A stretch of 64,000 bases of DNA from Polyangium fumosum. GTDB taxonomy: Bacteria > Myxococcota_A > Polyangia > Polyangiales > Polyangiaceae. The notes beneath the pieces are model-generated. The model made no database searches. It saw only the letters and a program-made list of their open reading frames with translations, and was not told where the DNA came from. The DNA is taken from assembly GCF_005144585.1 (NCBI RefSeq), contig NZ_SSMQ01000018.1, positions 62,001 through 126,000 on the forward strand, read 5' to 3'. Position numbers and translations under genes: made by a program. The first letter of the stretch is position 1, and every line of letters starts with the position of its first letter. Below, piece by piece: positions 52,504 through 62,600 of this stretch.

Positions 52504-52902
52504 CGTTCATGCTCGACGTCCGCGCCTCGTGGCGTGCTCGTGCTTCGCTGGCAGTCGCTCGCTCACGCGCGGGCCCGCCGTGCGGCGTTGCCCTTCTCTG
52601 GTTCTCCAAGAACGCTCGTCTGCTTCGAGCCGACCTTTCCCCCGGTGCGGGCCAACTGCGCGGGCGCCTCGGTTGGACTCTGCCCGCCGCCGTCCGAGCG
52701 ACGGGACGTGCCATGAACGAGGGCGACGTCCGCGCCATCGAGGCGCGCGTGGCGCCGCGATGGGTGCCCCACCTCTACCACAGGCACCCGTGGAAGCCTC
52801 AGAAAATTAGGCCCGCGCACCTACCCCATGACACAACGCGAGACACCGGCGTACCCAGCGTCCCGCGCATGGACGGATGGGCGTCGGTGGAGAGCACGAC
52901 AC
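52504..52902. other. About 400 bases without a gene
   Basis: This stretch lies between divergent genes and must hold both promoters. I see no tRNA, no repeat and no recognisable promoter box. A short inverted repeat (GGGTGCC with GGCACCC) lies near 52760-52795. Confidence 0.5.
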
Positions 52903-54321
52903 ATGGTCAGCGGTCGTTACGGTCGGATCAGGCGTAGGGTTGCGTCCACGCTCGCGGCGGTGTTGACGCTCGCGGCGCCCTTCGCCTTCGGCGAGGCGTT
53001 CGCGGAAGAGGCGGCGCCGAAGGCGGCGGAGCCCGCGAAGGCGCAGGCGCCCGCGAAGACGGAGAAGGCGCCCGAGGAGCCCCAAAAAACCGCCGCTGCG
53101 CCGAAGAAACGCAAGAACCGACGCAAGGCCCCGCCGAAGCGCATGGTGCAGGCCGAGCCGAAGACGGCCGAGGTCGCGAACAAGGCGGCGTCGACGAAGG
53201 CCAAGCCCGAGGCGGCCACGAAGCCCGCCACGCACGAGAAGGGCGCGACCACGACCGCCGGCACGAAGGCCGCGAGCGCGAAGAAGTCCGAGGGCGCGAC
53301 CACGACGGCCAGCACGAAGACCACGAGCGCGAAGAAGTCCGAGGGCGCGGCGGGCGTTTCGCGCACGAAAAAGGCATCGACGCGGACGCCGAGCAAGAAG
53401 CGCAAAGGCACGAAAAAAGCCGAAGCCGAGACGGACCGCCCACCCTGCTTCGCGCCGGCGGTGTCGATCGATCGGAACGGCCTCGAAGGCGAGACGTTCT
53501 CGCTCGTCGACTGCAAGGGCAAGGTGCTCGACGACGCGCGCGAGAAGCTCAGCGTGCTCGCGCGGCCCTGGGGCACGCCGCGGCCAGAGCTTCCGAAGGC
53601 GAAAAAGCCCGACCCGCGCGCGGCGAAGCAGGAAAAACCAGCCGCGGCCAAGGGCAAGGGAGGCAAGGAGAAGGAGCCGGCGGTCGCGTCCCACGAGATC
53701 GCGCCGAACGTGCGGCTGCTCGATCCAGGGCTCCTGTCGCGAGTCGAGGCGATCGCGAAGCATTTCCCGGGCAAGGGGATCTCGCTCGTGAGCGGCTACC
53801 GCCCGAAGAGCCGGGGCAGCTTGCACCAGAGCGCGCGCGCGCTCGACCTGCGCGTCGCGGGCGTATCGAACGAGGAAGTCGTCGCGTTCTGCAAGACGAT
53901 CGCGGACACGGGCTGTGGCTACTACCCGAACAGCTCGTTCGTCCACGTGGACGTGCGCACGCCGGGGACGGGCTCGGTGACCTGGATCGACGCGTCGGGG
54001 CCGGGAGAAGCGCCGCGCTACGTGAGCCAGTGGCCGCCGCCGCCAGAGCCCGCGGATGCGCCGGCAACGTCGCCCGTCGCCGCGGTGGACGAGGCGATGG
54101 AGCAGCAGGGCAAGGAGCAGCCCGCGACGAAGGAGCCGCAAACCGCGGCGCAGGCCCCGAAGGATCCCCCCGCGGCGCAGGCCCCTACGAATCCAACGGC
54201 GCAGCCGCCGGCGGAAAAGGACGAGGAGCCGAAGGAAGCCGACCCGAAGGATCCTGTGCCTCCCCCGAAGAAGACGCAGCCGACCCCGCCCCCCGCGGCT
54301 CCGTCACCGACGACGCGATAA
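52903..54321 (+). CDS. Exported D,D-peptidase-like protein (DUF882/M15 family) with disordered flanks
   Basis: 472 residues. A signal peptide (VASTLAAVLTLAAPFAFGEAFA) is followed by ~180 Lys/Ala/Thr-rich residues with a 17-residue tandem repeat. The core at about 285-370 carries the M15 pattern: GISLVSGYRPKSRGSLHQSA, ARALDLRV and the second ligand NSSFVHVDVR. This family trims peptide cross-links in peptidoglycan. The C-terminal ~110 residues are Pro/Ala-rich and disordered. ATG at 52903 chosen because the signal peptide starts there. Confidence 0.8.
   Translation: MVSGRYGRIRRRVASTLAAVLTLAAPFAFGEAFAEEAAPKAAEPAKAQAPAKTEKAPEEPQKTAAAPKKRKNRRKAPPKRMVQAEPKTAEVANKAASTKAKPEAATKPATHEKGATTTAGTKAASAKKSEGATTTASTKTTSAKKSEGAAGVSRTKKASTRTPSKKRKGTKKAEAETDRPPCFAPAVSIDRNGLEGETFSLVDCKGKVLDDAREKLSVLARPWGTPRPELPKAKKPDPRAAKQEKPAAAKGKGGKEKEPAVASHEIAPNVRLLDPGLLSRVEAIAKHFPGKGISLVSGYRPKSRGSLHQSARALDLRVAGVSNEEVVAFCKTIADTGCGYYPNSSFVHVDVRTPGTGSVTWIDASGPGEAPRYVSQWPPPPEPADAPATSPVAAVDEAMEQQGKEQPATKEPQTAAQAPKDPPAAQAPTNPTAQPPAEKDEEPKEADPKDPVPPPKKTQPTPPPAAPSPTTR
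53242..53343 (+). repeat. Two tandem 51-bp repeats inside the peptidase gene
   Basis: Two near-identical 51-bp units encode 17 residues each (GATTTAGTKAASAKKSE and GATTTASTKTTSAKKSE), and a partial third begins at 53344. They lie in the Lys/Ala/Thr-rich linker, so the unit number could vary between strains without harming the enzyme domain. Confidence 0.8.
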
Positions 54322-54386
54322 CACCCCGCCGCAGCCGTCCAAAGCAGCGACCGCGCAAGCGCGACGCCCACCCCGGCGCCTGCGCT

Positions 54387-54845
54387 TCAAGGTGTGCCCG
54401 TCGGAGCCGTCGGAACGGGCGCCTCGGACGGGAACCGGATCTGCGCCAGCACGGCGAGTTTGTCCGGCGCGGCGATGGGTTTTCCACCGAGCGCGCCCCC
54501 GACGCACGTCGCCTCCACGCCCTTCGTCGCGACCTTGCCGATCGCGCCCTGCTCGACGCGGAACGAGACGCCCACGATCTCACCGCGTTGCCCGGCCTGC
54601 ACGATCTCCGGGCAAAGCTCGACCGCTGCGTGCAAGGCCGCGCCGAGCGCCGGGACGAGCGGCGCGATGTCGGTCCCTTTGGAGACGGCGACGGCAATTT
54701 CATAGTCCGGCACCCCGCGCTTCGTCGCCATCCGAAGCCCGACCGGCTCTCCATACTCGATCGCTGGCGGAGGCGGTTCCGAGCGGCAGGCGGACGCCAA
54801 AGCCCCAAGAACCACGAGCCCCATCCACAACATTCGGTGTTTCAT
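54387..54845 (-). CDS. Small lipoprotein of unknown function
   Basis: 152 residues, signal peptide with lipobox LASAC. The mature protein has one likely disulfide pair (ELCPEIVQ and ATCVGGALGG). No family recognised. Its ATG overlaps the stop of a 27-codon ORF (ATGA), so its translation is probably coupled to that ORF. Confidence 0.75.
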   Translation of the reverse strand: MKHRMLWMGLVVLGALASACRSEPPPPAIEYGEPVGLRMATKRGVPDYEIAVAVSKGTDIAPLVPALGAALHAAVELCPEIVQAGQRGEIVGVSFRVEQGAIGKVATKGVEATCVGGALGGKPIAAPDKLAVLAQIRFPSEAPVPTAPTGTP

Positions 54846-54925
54846 GCGAGGAGACGGTCAGGGTGACTCGCCGTCGGCGGCGCAGTTGGGCCCACCGCCA
54901 GGGGAAACCTGAGGGTCTTCTTCAT
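54842..54925 (-). CDS. 27-codon ORF coupled to the lipoprotein gene
   Basis: A short frame reading MKKTLRFPLAVGPTAPPTAS and on, 27 residues. It has an exceptionally strong ribosome site (GGAGGAG, 4 bases before ATG), and its TGA overlaps the lipoprotein ATG. It may be a leader peptide that controls the downstream gene, or only an upstream start context. Too short to assign a function. Confidence 0.5.
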   Translation of the reverse strand: MKKTLRFPLAVGPTAPPTASHPDRLLA

Positions 54926-55005
54926 CGCTCTCCTCCTCTCGTGAGATGCGCCCGAAACGCTCGCGCGGCCCGAGCGGATCCGCACATACCACAGACCCCA
55001 GGCGT

Positions 55006-55584
55006 TCAGGCCGAGCGATGTTCGAGCGCGGCGCCGGCCGGAGTGGCGAGGACGTCGGCGAAGGCGCGCTCGAACTCGTCGATCAACGGGTGCGACGGCA
55101 AGCGCACGATGCGCTCGCGCAGCGCGCGGAAGCCGGCGATCTGCGTATCGCGGCCGCGGCGGAACATGGGCCAAGGGTCGCCGTGGGTCGCCGCGCAGAC
55201 GACGATCGATTGGAAGTTGTCGATCTTGTCCGCAATGGTGATGGCCTGGGCGTCCCAGGGGTTGTTCATGAATTGCTCGAGGTAGCGCTGTTTGCGCTCC
55301 TCCCAGGCGAACGTCTTCGCGGGCTCGGTCACGGCGAGCACCAGCTCGGCGACGCGGCGCCCGAACAGACGCGCGATGTCCTCGGCTGTCGCGCCGGTGT
55401 CCTCGATGGCGTCGTGCAGCGCGCCTGCTGCGATGACTTCGTCGTCGAAGCCATGCTTGGCGAGGAGGACGGCGACGCCAGCCAGGTGGCTCACGTACGG
55501 CACGTCGACGCCGGGGTACTTGCGTTTCTGTCCTCGATGCCAAACCGCCGCCTGATCGAGCGCGCGCTTGAGGAGGGGCGTCAT
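55006..55584 (-). CDS. Single-domain HD (p)ppGpp hydrolase-like protein
   Basis: 192 residues, only an HD domain, with no synthetase, TGS or ACT domain. Ligands: H33 (YVSHLAGV), H57-D58 (AGALHDAIEDT) with the E61-D62 pair, and a later Asp in IADKIDNFQS. This matches the small alarmone hydrolase (Mesh1-like) group, which removes pyrophosphate from (p)ppGpp. It is alone, with an unlinked small membrane gene upstream. Other HD hydrolases cannot be excluded. Confidence 0.8.
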   Translation of the reverse strand: MTPLLKRALDQAAVWHRGQKRKYPGVDVPYVSHLAGVAVLLAKHGFDDEVIAAGALHDAIEDTGATAEDIARLFGRRVAELVLAVTEPAKTFAWEERKQRYLEQFMNNPWDAQAITIADKIDNFQSIVVCAATHGDPWPMFRRGRDTQIAGFRALRERIVRLPSHPLIDEFERAFADVLATPAGAALEHRSA

Positions 55585-55689
55585 GCCTGGAATCTAGTGT
55601 CCCCGAGGCGCCGCGGCGAGCGCCGAGCGCGCGCCGCGACACTTCACGCCGCAGTCAAGCCGGCGCGCCTGCTTCGGACCGCCTCGACC

Positions 55690-55965
55690 TCAGTACATGT
55701 GCGGGGTCTGCTGCGCCGCGGTGACGCACCCGCGCAGAATCCCCCACACAAACATGGACAGAATGGAAAACCCAAGCATTTTCGCGCCACTGGGCTCGCC
55801 CTTGATGACCCGGACGAGCCCGACGATGGCCGCGGGACATGAACAAAGGACGATGAGGGCCCAATCCGCCCCGCTGAGTTCTGCGTTCTGGCTCCACGAG
55901 TTCTCGAATCTCTGCGGAGGCGCCTCTTTCGGGGGCTCGTAGGGGTTCGGCGTATCGTCACGCAT
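55690..55965 (-). CDS. Small membrane protein
   Basis: 91 residues. The N-terminal ~30 residues are hydrophilic and Pro-rich (NPYEPPKEAPPQ, as in many proteins of the DUF4190/DUF4870 type). Two membrane segments follow (WALIVLCSCPAAIVGLVRVI and MLGFSILSMFVWGILRGCV). Function unknown. The ATG at 55965 is the first in the frame. Confidence 0.65.
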   Translation of the reverse strand: MRDDTPNPYEPPKEAPPQRFENSWSQNAELSGADWALIVLCSCPAAIVGLVRVIKGEPSGAKMLGFSILSMFVWGILRGCVTAAQQTPHMY

Positions 55966-56136
55966 GATCGAACCACTCCACCAGCGCGTAAGTGAGCCGT
56001 CAAGCCCTGCTCACAGACACACCTCGGACGAAGTTCCATCACGTCCCATTGCAAACGCGTCACAAAAAGCCCGAACGCACGTGGGGTTTGTCTGGTTGAA
56101 TCACCGTCTGCGAGGCTTCCACGCACGCAAGAGGAT

Positions 56137-59100
56137 TCAAACCCGCAAGAGCAAAGCCACGCAGGGCTCCCCCGTCGCCCGCCCGATCGCCGTCGCATAA
56201 AGCGAAACCTGCCGCCGATACACGGGCCCCGCGCGGTCGATCGCGCGGTCGGTCTTGAAATCCACCACGGTCCATCCGTTCGGCTCGCGAAACGCGAGGT
56301 CGACGATGCCCTCGATCAGCGTCCCATCCTCGGCCATCAGGCTGAGCGGCGTCTCCCGTCGGCATTCGCCGCGCGCCTCGGCCGCGCGCGCCCTCTCGAT
56401 CACCGGATGAGCGAGCGCGAGGACGACCGCGCGCACCGCCGCCGCCTCCTCGATCTCCGTCGCGCCGAAGAGCCGCGCCGCGAGCGCCGCCGCCTGCTCC
56501 ACGACATCCCGGTCGGCCGAGAGCGGGACCTGCGCGAGCACCGCATGCACGAGCTCGCCGAAGCGAGCCCCCCCGGGCCGGCCCGCTTCCCGACCGACAT
56601 CGAAGATCGGCACGTCGAGCGCAGGCGCTTCGTTCGACGTCTCGGCCCGCTCCGTGACCGTCTGCACCTTGTACAGCGGACGCGCGCCGCGCTCGCGATC
56701 GGCCGCGCGCTCCCGGACCCAGCGTCGGTACGTCTCCAGATCCTCTTCCACGCGGCCGACGGGCGCGTCCTTGCGCAGCATGTCCTCGCGCCGCACGCCG
56801 AACGCAGGCTCACGCGCGAGGTCGAGGCGCGTCACGTCCCACCACACGACGTCATGACCGCCGGACAAACGATATCCGCCCGGACAAACCGTGGCCGGCC
56901 CGCGTGAAACCCCCGGCGGCCGTGACAGGACCGTATCGTCGCCGAACGGCGGGCAGCCGGGCGCCGCGTCGACGGACGGCATCGCGCCCGAGGGAGGCGC
57001 GATCGCCGCGTGGATCGGGCCGATCCACGATTGCTCGGGGAACTGCGGAGCGTCGCCCACGGCCGGCACGATGACGAGGTCCCGCGCGCGCGTCGCGGCC
57101 ACATACACGAGCCGCGTGCCTTCGGCCTCGTCGCGCCGCATTTCGAGCGCCTCGTGCTCCACGAGGTCCCAGGGCGCGACGCTGCCGAGGCGGAGCGCGC
57201 AGAGCGAGCGCGAGGCGTCGACGTAGCGGCTCACCGCTTGCGCGCCGAGACGCGCGGTCACGTCGGCGAGCACCACGACGGGAAATTCGAGGCCCTTGGC
57301 TCGATGCGCCGTCATGATCCGCACGCCGTCGCCGCCCTCTTCGAGGATCGGCGCTTCGGGCGCGCGACCGCGCTCGGCGTCCTCTTCGAGTTGCTCGACG
57401 AACGCGCGGAACGACGTGCCACCGGAGGCCTCGTAGGCGCGCCCGAGCTCGGCGACGTGCAGCACGTTGGCGAGCGCGCGTTCGCCCGAGGGACGCAGGG
57501 CAAACCCCACGCAGGCGCGTGTCGCGTCGCAGAGCTCGGTGACCGTGGTCTCGATCGGCCGCGCGTTTCGCCCCTCGGAGAGCCGCGCGAGGAGCGAGAG
57601 CGCGGCGGCGATCGGCGCGAGGTGCGGGGGCAGCGGGGCCTCGGGGATTCGTTGGGGGTGCAACTTCCCGTAGGTGAACCGGTATTCGAGCAGCGCCTCG
57701 TCGCCGACGGCGAAGAGCGAACCACGCAGCGTCGCGAAGACGGCGAGCTCGTCCTCGGGGCGCTCGATCGCGCGCAGCGCCGCGAGCATGGTCTCGACCT
57801 CCTCGCGGGCGTAAAACGACTTTCCGCCGACGAGCACGTGCGGGATGCCGCGCGCTTCGAGGGCCTCGACGTAGGCGCGCGTGACGTCCTCGCCGTGGCT
57901 CTCGAAGCGGCGGAAGACCAGGCAAACGTGCCTCGGCGCCACGGGGACGAGCTCGCCGGGCTGATCGCGCTCGGTCACCTTCCAGCCGCTCTCGTGCAGG
58001 AGCCAGTCGAGGTACGCGCCCACCGCGGCCGGCACACTCTCCTCGACGGCGGCCGAGGTGAGCCGCTGCTTGCCGTACGGCTCGGGCACGGGAACGCACA
58101 CGATCGACGGCTGCTCTGCGATCGACTTGCGCGCGGGCCGGAGCGGCACGTACCGCGCGGAGAGCGCCTCGCGATCGCCCACCATCACGGGCGCGAACGC
58201 GACGTTCACGAGCTTTTGGATCCCGGGGACCGATCGGAAGCTCGTGCTGAGCTCCACGAAGAGCGCGCCGCGCCGGACGAGCAGCTCCTTGACCTCCTCG
58301 TACACGGAAAGATCGGCCCGACGAAACCGGTAGATCGCCTGCTTCGGATCCCCGACGAGGAAGAGCTTTCCGGGCACGGGCCGCACGTCGCGATAGGCGC
58401 GGACGCTCGGATCGTCGGCCGCCAGCAGCATGAGGATCTCGGCCTGGAGCGGGTCCGTGTCCTGGAACTCGTCGACGAAGATGCAGCGATACCGCTCCTG
58501 GAACGCGCGGCGCACCTCGCCCTGATCACGCACGAGGTCGCGCGTGCAGACGAGCAGATCCTCGAAGTCGAGCGCGCCCACCTCGGCCTTGCGCGCCTGG
58601 TACGTCGCGACGAGCGCTCCAAGCTCTTCCTGCAAGAGCGCCGCGAGATCCCCGTCGGCCGCGCGCTGGAACCGCTCGAGCGATGCCACGAGCGCTGCGT
58701 GCGCCGCGAGCAAATCGGCCCGCGTCGTGTGCGCTCCGTAGCGGGATCCCGCGCCGCGCCGCGGTCGCATGAAGTCGCGTTGCCGCGCGAGGGCGCAAAG
58801 CTCGGCCTCGATCTCGTCGCGATCCCAGCGGTGCTCGCCCTCGGCGCGCAGGCGCATGACGAGCGCGCGTGCCGGCTCGGTGTCGCGGTGTAGCGGATCG
58901 TTTCCGTGGAGCGCGCCCTCGCTCGCCTCGGCGAAGGCCGACATCTCCGCGAGGATCGCGTCGACGGCGTGGTCCCGCTCGAACGGAGGCCGCTGCCAGC
59001 GCGCGGTGAAATGTCGCCAGGCGATGAGCTCCTGTCCGGCACGGCGCAGCCTCTCGATCGGACCGGGGCCGTGCTCGCGCCGCCGCAGGAGCCGTCGAAC

Positions 59101-59604
59101 ACCTTCGGGCGGACGACCGAGGATCTGTTCGAGCCACCGATGGAACGCCTCGCCGTACCGCCGATCCGCCTCGGCCTCGGTCACCACGCGGAACGCCGGA
59201 TCGACGCCCGCCTCCACGGGGCGCTCGCGCAGGAGATCCGCGCAAAACCCGTGGATCGTGCTGATTCGCGCTTCTTCCAGATGCGCGAGCGATCGCTCCA
59301 AGTTCGCGCGTTGCGCCTCGTCCGGGGCGAGCCTCCGCGCGCGCTCGATCCCGCTGCGCAGCCGGAGCTTGAGCTCGCCGGCTGCTTTTTCGGTAAACGT
59401 GACCGCGACGATCTCCTCGATCTCCGCGCGCCCCTCCGCGAGCACGGCGACCATGCGGAGCACGAGCTCGGTCGTCTTGCCCGTGCCGGCCGCAGCCTCG
59501 ACGATCATCGTGCTCCCGAGCGCGCCGCGGATGAGCGCACGCGCCTCCGCGTCGGCGAGCCCCTCGCCTTGCAGCGCCTCGAACGCGAGCGTGCCTTCGG
59601 TCAC
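56137..59604 (-). CDS. AddA-like UvrD-family helicase with a C-terminal nuclease
   Basis: 1155 residues from a GTG. Walker A is EAAAGTGKTTELVLRM near 37-52; motif Ia AVTFTEKAAGELK; Walker B IFVDEFQDTDPLQ; motif III GDPKQAIYRFRRAD; motif V VRIMTAHRAKGLEFPVVVLA. The C terminus has a PD-(D/E)xK nuclease (EGIVDLAFREPNGWTVVDFK). With its partner it processes double-strand breaks. Its GTG overlaps the stop of the AddB-like gene (GTGA), and it is the last gene in the operon. The symbol is withheld because myxobacterial pairs differ from classic AddAB. Confidence 0.9.
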   Translation of the reverse strand: MTEGTLAFEALQGEGLADAEARALIRGALGSTMIVEAAAGTGKTTELVLRMVAVLAEGRAEIEEIVAVTFTEKAAGELKLRLRSGIERARRLAPDEAQRANLERSLAHLEEARISTIHGFCADLLRERPVEAGVDPAFRVVTEAEADRRYGEAFHRWLEQILGRPPEGVRRLLRRREHGPGPIERLRRAGQELIAWRHFTARWQRPPFERDHAVDAILAEMSAFAEASEGALHGNDPLHRDTEPARALVMRLRAEGEHRWDRDEIEAELCALARQRDFMRPRRGAGSRYGAHTTRADLLAAHAALVASLERFQRAADGDLAALLQEELGALVATYQARKAEVGALDFEDLLVCTRDLVRDQGEVRRAFQERYRCIFVDEFQDTDPLQAEILMLLAADDPSVRAYRDVRPVPGKLFLVGDPKQAIYRFRRADLSVYEEVKELLVRRGALFVELSTSFRSVPGIQKLVNVAFAPVMVGDREALSARYVPLRPARKSIAEQPSIVCVPVPEPYGKQRLTSAAVEESVPAAVGAYLDWLLHESGWKVTERDQPGELVPVAPRHVCLVFRRFESHGEDVTRAYVEALEARGIPHVLVGGKSFYAREEVETMLAALRAIERPEDELAVFATLRGSLFAVGDEALLEYRFTYGKLHPQRIPEAPLPPHLAPIAAALSLLARLSEGRNARPIETTVTELCDATRACVGFALRPSGERALANVLHVAELGRAYEASGGTSFRAFVEQLEEDAERGRAPEAPILEEGGDGVRIMTAHRAKGLEFPVVVLADVTARLGAQAVSRYVDASRSLCALRLGSVAPWDLVEHEALEMRRDEAEGTRLVYVAATRARDLVIVPAVGDAPQFPEQSWIGPIHAAIAPPSGAMPSVDAAPGCPPFGDDTVLSRPPGVSRGPATVCPGGYRLSGGHDVVWWDVTRLDLAREPAFGVRREDMLRKDAPVGRVEEDLETYRRWVRERAADRERGARPLYKVQTVTERAETSNEAPALDVPIFDVGREAGRPGGARFGELVHAVLAQVPLSADRDVVEQAAALAARLFGATEIEEAAAVRAVVLALAHPVIERARAAEARGECRRETPLSLMAEDGTLIEGIVDLAFREPNGWTVVDFKTDRAIDRAGPVYRRQVSLYATAIGRATGEPCVALLLRV

Positions 59605-62600
59605 GGCTCACCTCGGAGCAGACGAAGCCGCGTGAACAACGCGCCGCCGTCGAGCGAGTCCTCGTCCTTGCGCGCCGCGCGCCTCTCCTCGTGGGGCCCG
59701 CATACGAGCCTGTAGCCGCAGGTCTCACACGCGCCCGGCCTCGGCGCAGGCGGGAAAAACCCCTTGTCGATTGCCTCGTCGACGAGCGAGAGCACGCGGA
59801 CGGCCTTCGCGCGCGCCGACTCGTCGAGCTCGATCACGTGCTCGACATACCCACCGCGTGCCGTACAGAACGACAAACTCGCGTCCGCCACCGGCTCCTT
59901 CCACACCGCCTCGTACGCGAGACCGTAGAGCACCGGCTGCAGCACTTCGCCGCCGTCGATCACGAGCCCCGGCCGCGTGAAGTTCGCCCCCGTCTTCACG
60001 TCGGTCACACGTGCATGCCCTGTCGCCGCATGCCGCTCGACCACGTCGATCGCGCCGTGCAGCAGGTACTGCCCCTCGATCAACGCGGCCTCGACCACGC
60101 TGCGTGGATCCTCGTGCTCGTGCGGCGGCAGCCCGAACGCGAGGTCGTACCGCACCGGCCAGACGAGCCAGCTCTGCTCGGCCACGCGCGCGAGCCACGT
60201 ATGAAGCTCCACCCGCGCGCGCTCGATCTCGTCGCGGAACACGCTCTCCACCGGCGGCAGCGTACGCTCCTCGTGCTCGCGCGCCGCCGCGTCGAGCCGC
60301 TCATCGAGCACGGCCTCGGCCCGCGACAAACCATCCGGGCCGAACGGCAGCGCCCCTTCTCGCTCCAGCTTTGCGAGCGTCTCGGCTTGCACACGGTGAA
60401 AGAGCACGCCGCGCGAGATCGGATCGAGCCTATCGGGCGAACCGCGCCGCTCGCGCGCCGGCAGCCGGTGGATCGCCGCCAGCAAGAATCGATACGGGCA
60501 CGCCGCGAACTTCTCGAGCGCCGTCACTGCATACGGCCGCACGCGCAGCCGGCTCGCCGCGAGCACCGCCGCCGTCGCCGCGGTCTTGCGCACGATGCCG
60601 TCATGATGCGTCACGGGTTTGTCCCAGCGCGCCGACCGTGTACGCAACGATCGCGCGAGGTGCGGATTCAAATCCAGCAAGTACTGCGCGCGCCCTGCCG
60701 CCTCGGCCTCCTCGCCTCCGTGCAAGAGCCGCCCCAGCATCGCGAGGTCATGCTCGGCGTCGTCGATCGCGTCCTCGGGCTCGGCGGGCGCGGGCCACGC
60801 GAGCCGCGCGCCCGACGCGCTCGCCGCGTCTCGCTCCAGCGCGTCGTGATCGGGCAACGTCCCCGTCGTCGCGCGTCGCACGTCGAGCCCATAAAACGAA
60901 GGCACCCGCGGCCGTCCCGCCGCCACCTCGACGCGCGGATACGAGAGATGCACCCGCTCTCGCGCAGCCCCCACGGACAAACGCAGAAGCAACCGCTCAT
61001 TGCGGCTCCGATCTGCCTGCGTCCGCAACGCCTTCGAGATCGCGCGCCGGTCTCCGTCGAGCAGGATCGGATCCTCGCGCGGCGCCTCCGGGAACAGCCG
61101 CTCGGCAAGCCCGGGGACGAACACCACCGCGAACGATCGACCTCGCGCGAGCTCCGGCGTCCCCACGAACACCGCGCCGTATCGTCTCCCCGACGGCGGC
61201 GTCACGCGGGACCCGAGCCGGCCTTCGAGCACGCGCCGAACTTCGTCGAACGACACCGCCGGCAGCTCCGCCATCGGCGCGAGCTCGAACAGCGCGGAGA
61301 GCACGTCCTCCGGCTCTTCCAGCGCCATCCGCGCGAGCTTGCCGAGCTCCTCGATCCACACACCCCAGCTCCCGTGCTCGGGCAGCGACGCGAGCGTATC
61401 GACGAGCGGAAGCGCGAACCGCGTGAGCTCCGAGAGCGCCTCGATCTCGCGCTCCACCGTCTCGATCCGCGGCGAGCTCGGATCCCGCCGCCGGAGCAAC
61501 GCAAGCTCCCGTTCGAAGGCCTTTCCGAGGGCCGCGAGCCGCTCGGCCCAGCGCTCCTTGCGCCCGACGATCGAGGCCTTCGTGAGCAGACGCTCCCATC
61601 CGATCGGCGCGGACCGCACAGGCACACGCGCACCCTCGCTCACCTGCTCGCGACGCATCCGTTTCGCCGTCGGCTCGCCTTCGAGCAGCGCGCCGAAAAG
61701 ATCGGCCCGCGGCATCAACGGCCGCGGCGCTGCCTCTGCCGCGACGTTCTCCTTCGGCATCGGCGCGAGCGACAGGTACTCGGCGAACCGCCGCGGTGAG
61801 AGGTCTTCGGCGCGACAGGCGAGCAGCGCGAGGAACGCGCGTCCCGAGGGATCCGGCCGCGCGGCGCCTATCGCAAAATGCGCGGGAATCTTCGCGCGGC
61901 GCAGCGCGCTCTCGAGCAACGCCGCGTACGTGTCGGGCGCGCGCAGGAACACCGCGATGTCGTCGAACGGCACGCCGCGCCGCGCCTCCGCGAGGATCCG
62001 ACGCGTGATCTCCACGCACTCGCGCCCCTCGCCCGGCGCCGAGAAAAACGACACGTCCTCCCCCGCCTCCGCGGCCGGCAGCTCCGCGGCGGCGAACAGG
62101 TATTGATGCAGCCGCGAGAGCGACGAATGCGACCGCTCGCTCCGATCCGTCACGACCTCCGAAGCGAGCGCTGCGAGCGCCTCCACCGCGCGATCGTCCC
62201 CTGTCGGCGCCGTCGCGAACGTGACCTCCGCCGCGGCGACGAGCTCCGCGACGAACCTCTCTTCGAGCCGCGACGCGATCGGCACGTCGAGAAGCACGAG
62301 CCGCGCCCTTCGTATCTCGCTCGCCTCGCGCACGGCCACCGTCGCCGCCGCGAGCACCTCCGCGCGATCGGCGATCCGCGCTCGCTCTCGCTGCTCGTCG
62401 TAGCGACGCGCGAGCTCCCGCAGATCCCGGCTCCTCGGATCGTCCCCTCGGATCTCCGCCGGCCCGACGCCCTCCACCCGCAGCTCGCTGAGCGTCGCCG
62501 CGAGCGTGCTCGCGAAGCTCGGCGTCCGCGCGACTGGCGCGAAATATCCCAGCGCGCCCGCTTCGAGCGCGCTCGCCACGGCGCGCGCCACCACCGCCTC

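Noticed and set aside
52807-54141. A 444-codon minus-strand Arg-rich frame
   Set aside because: It is antisense to the D,D-peptidase gene with its signal peptide and M15 motifs.
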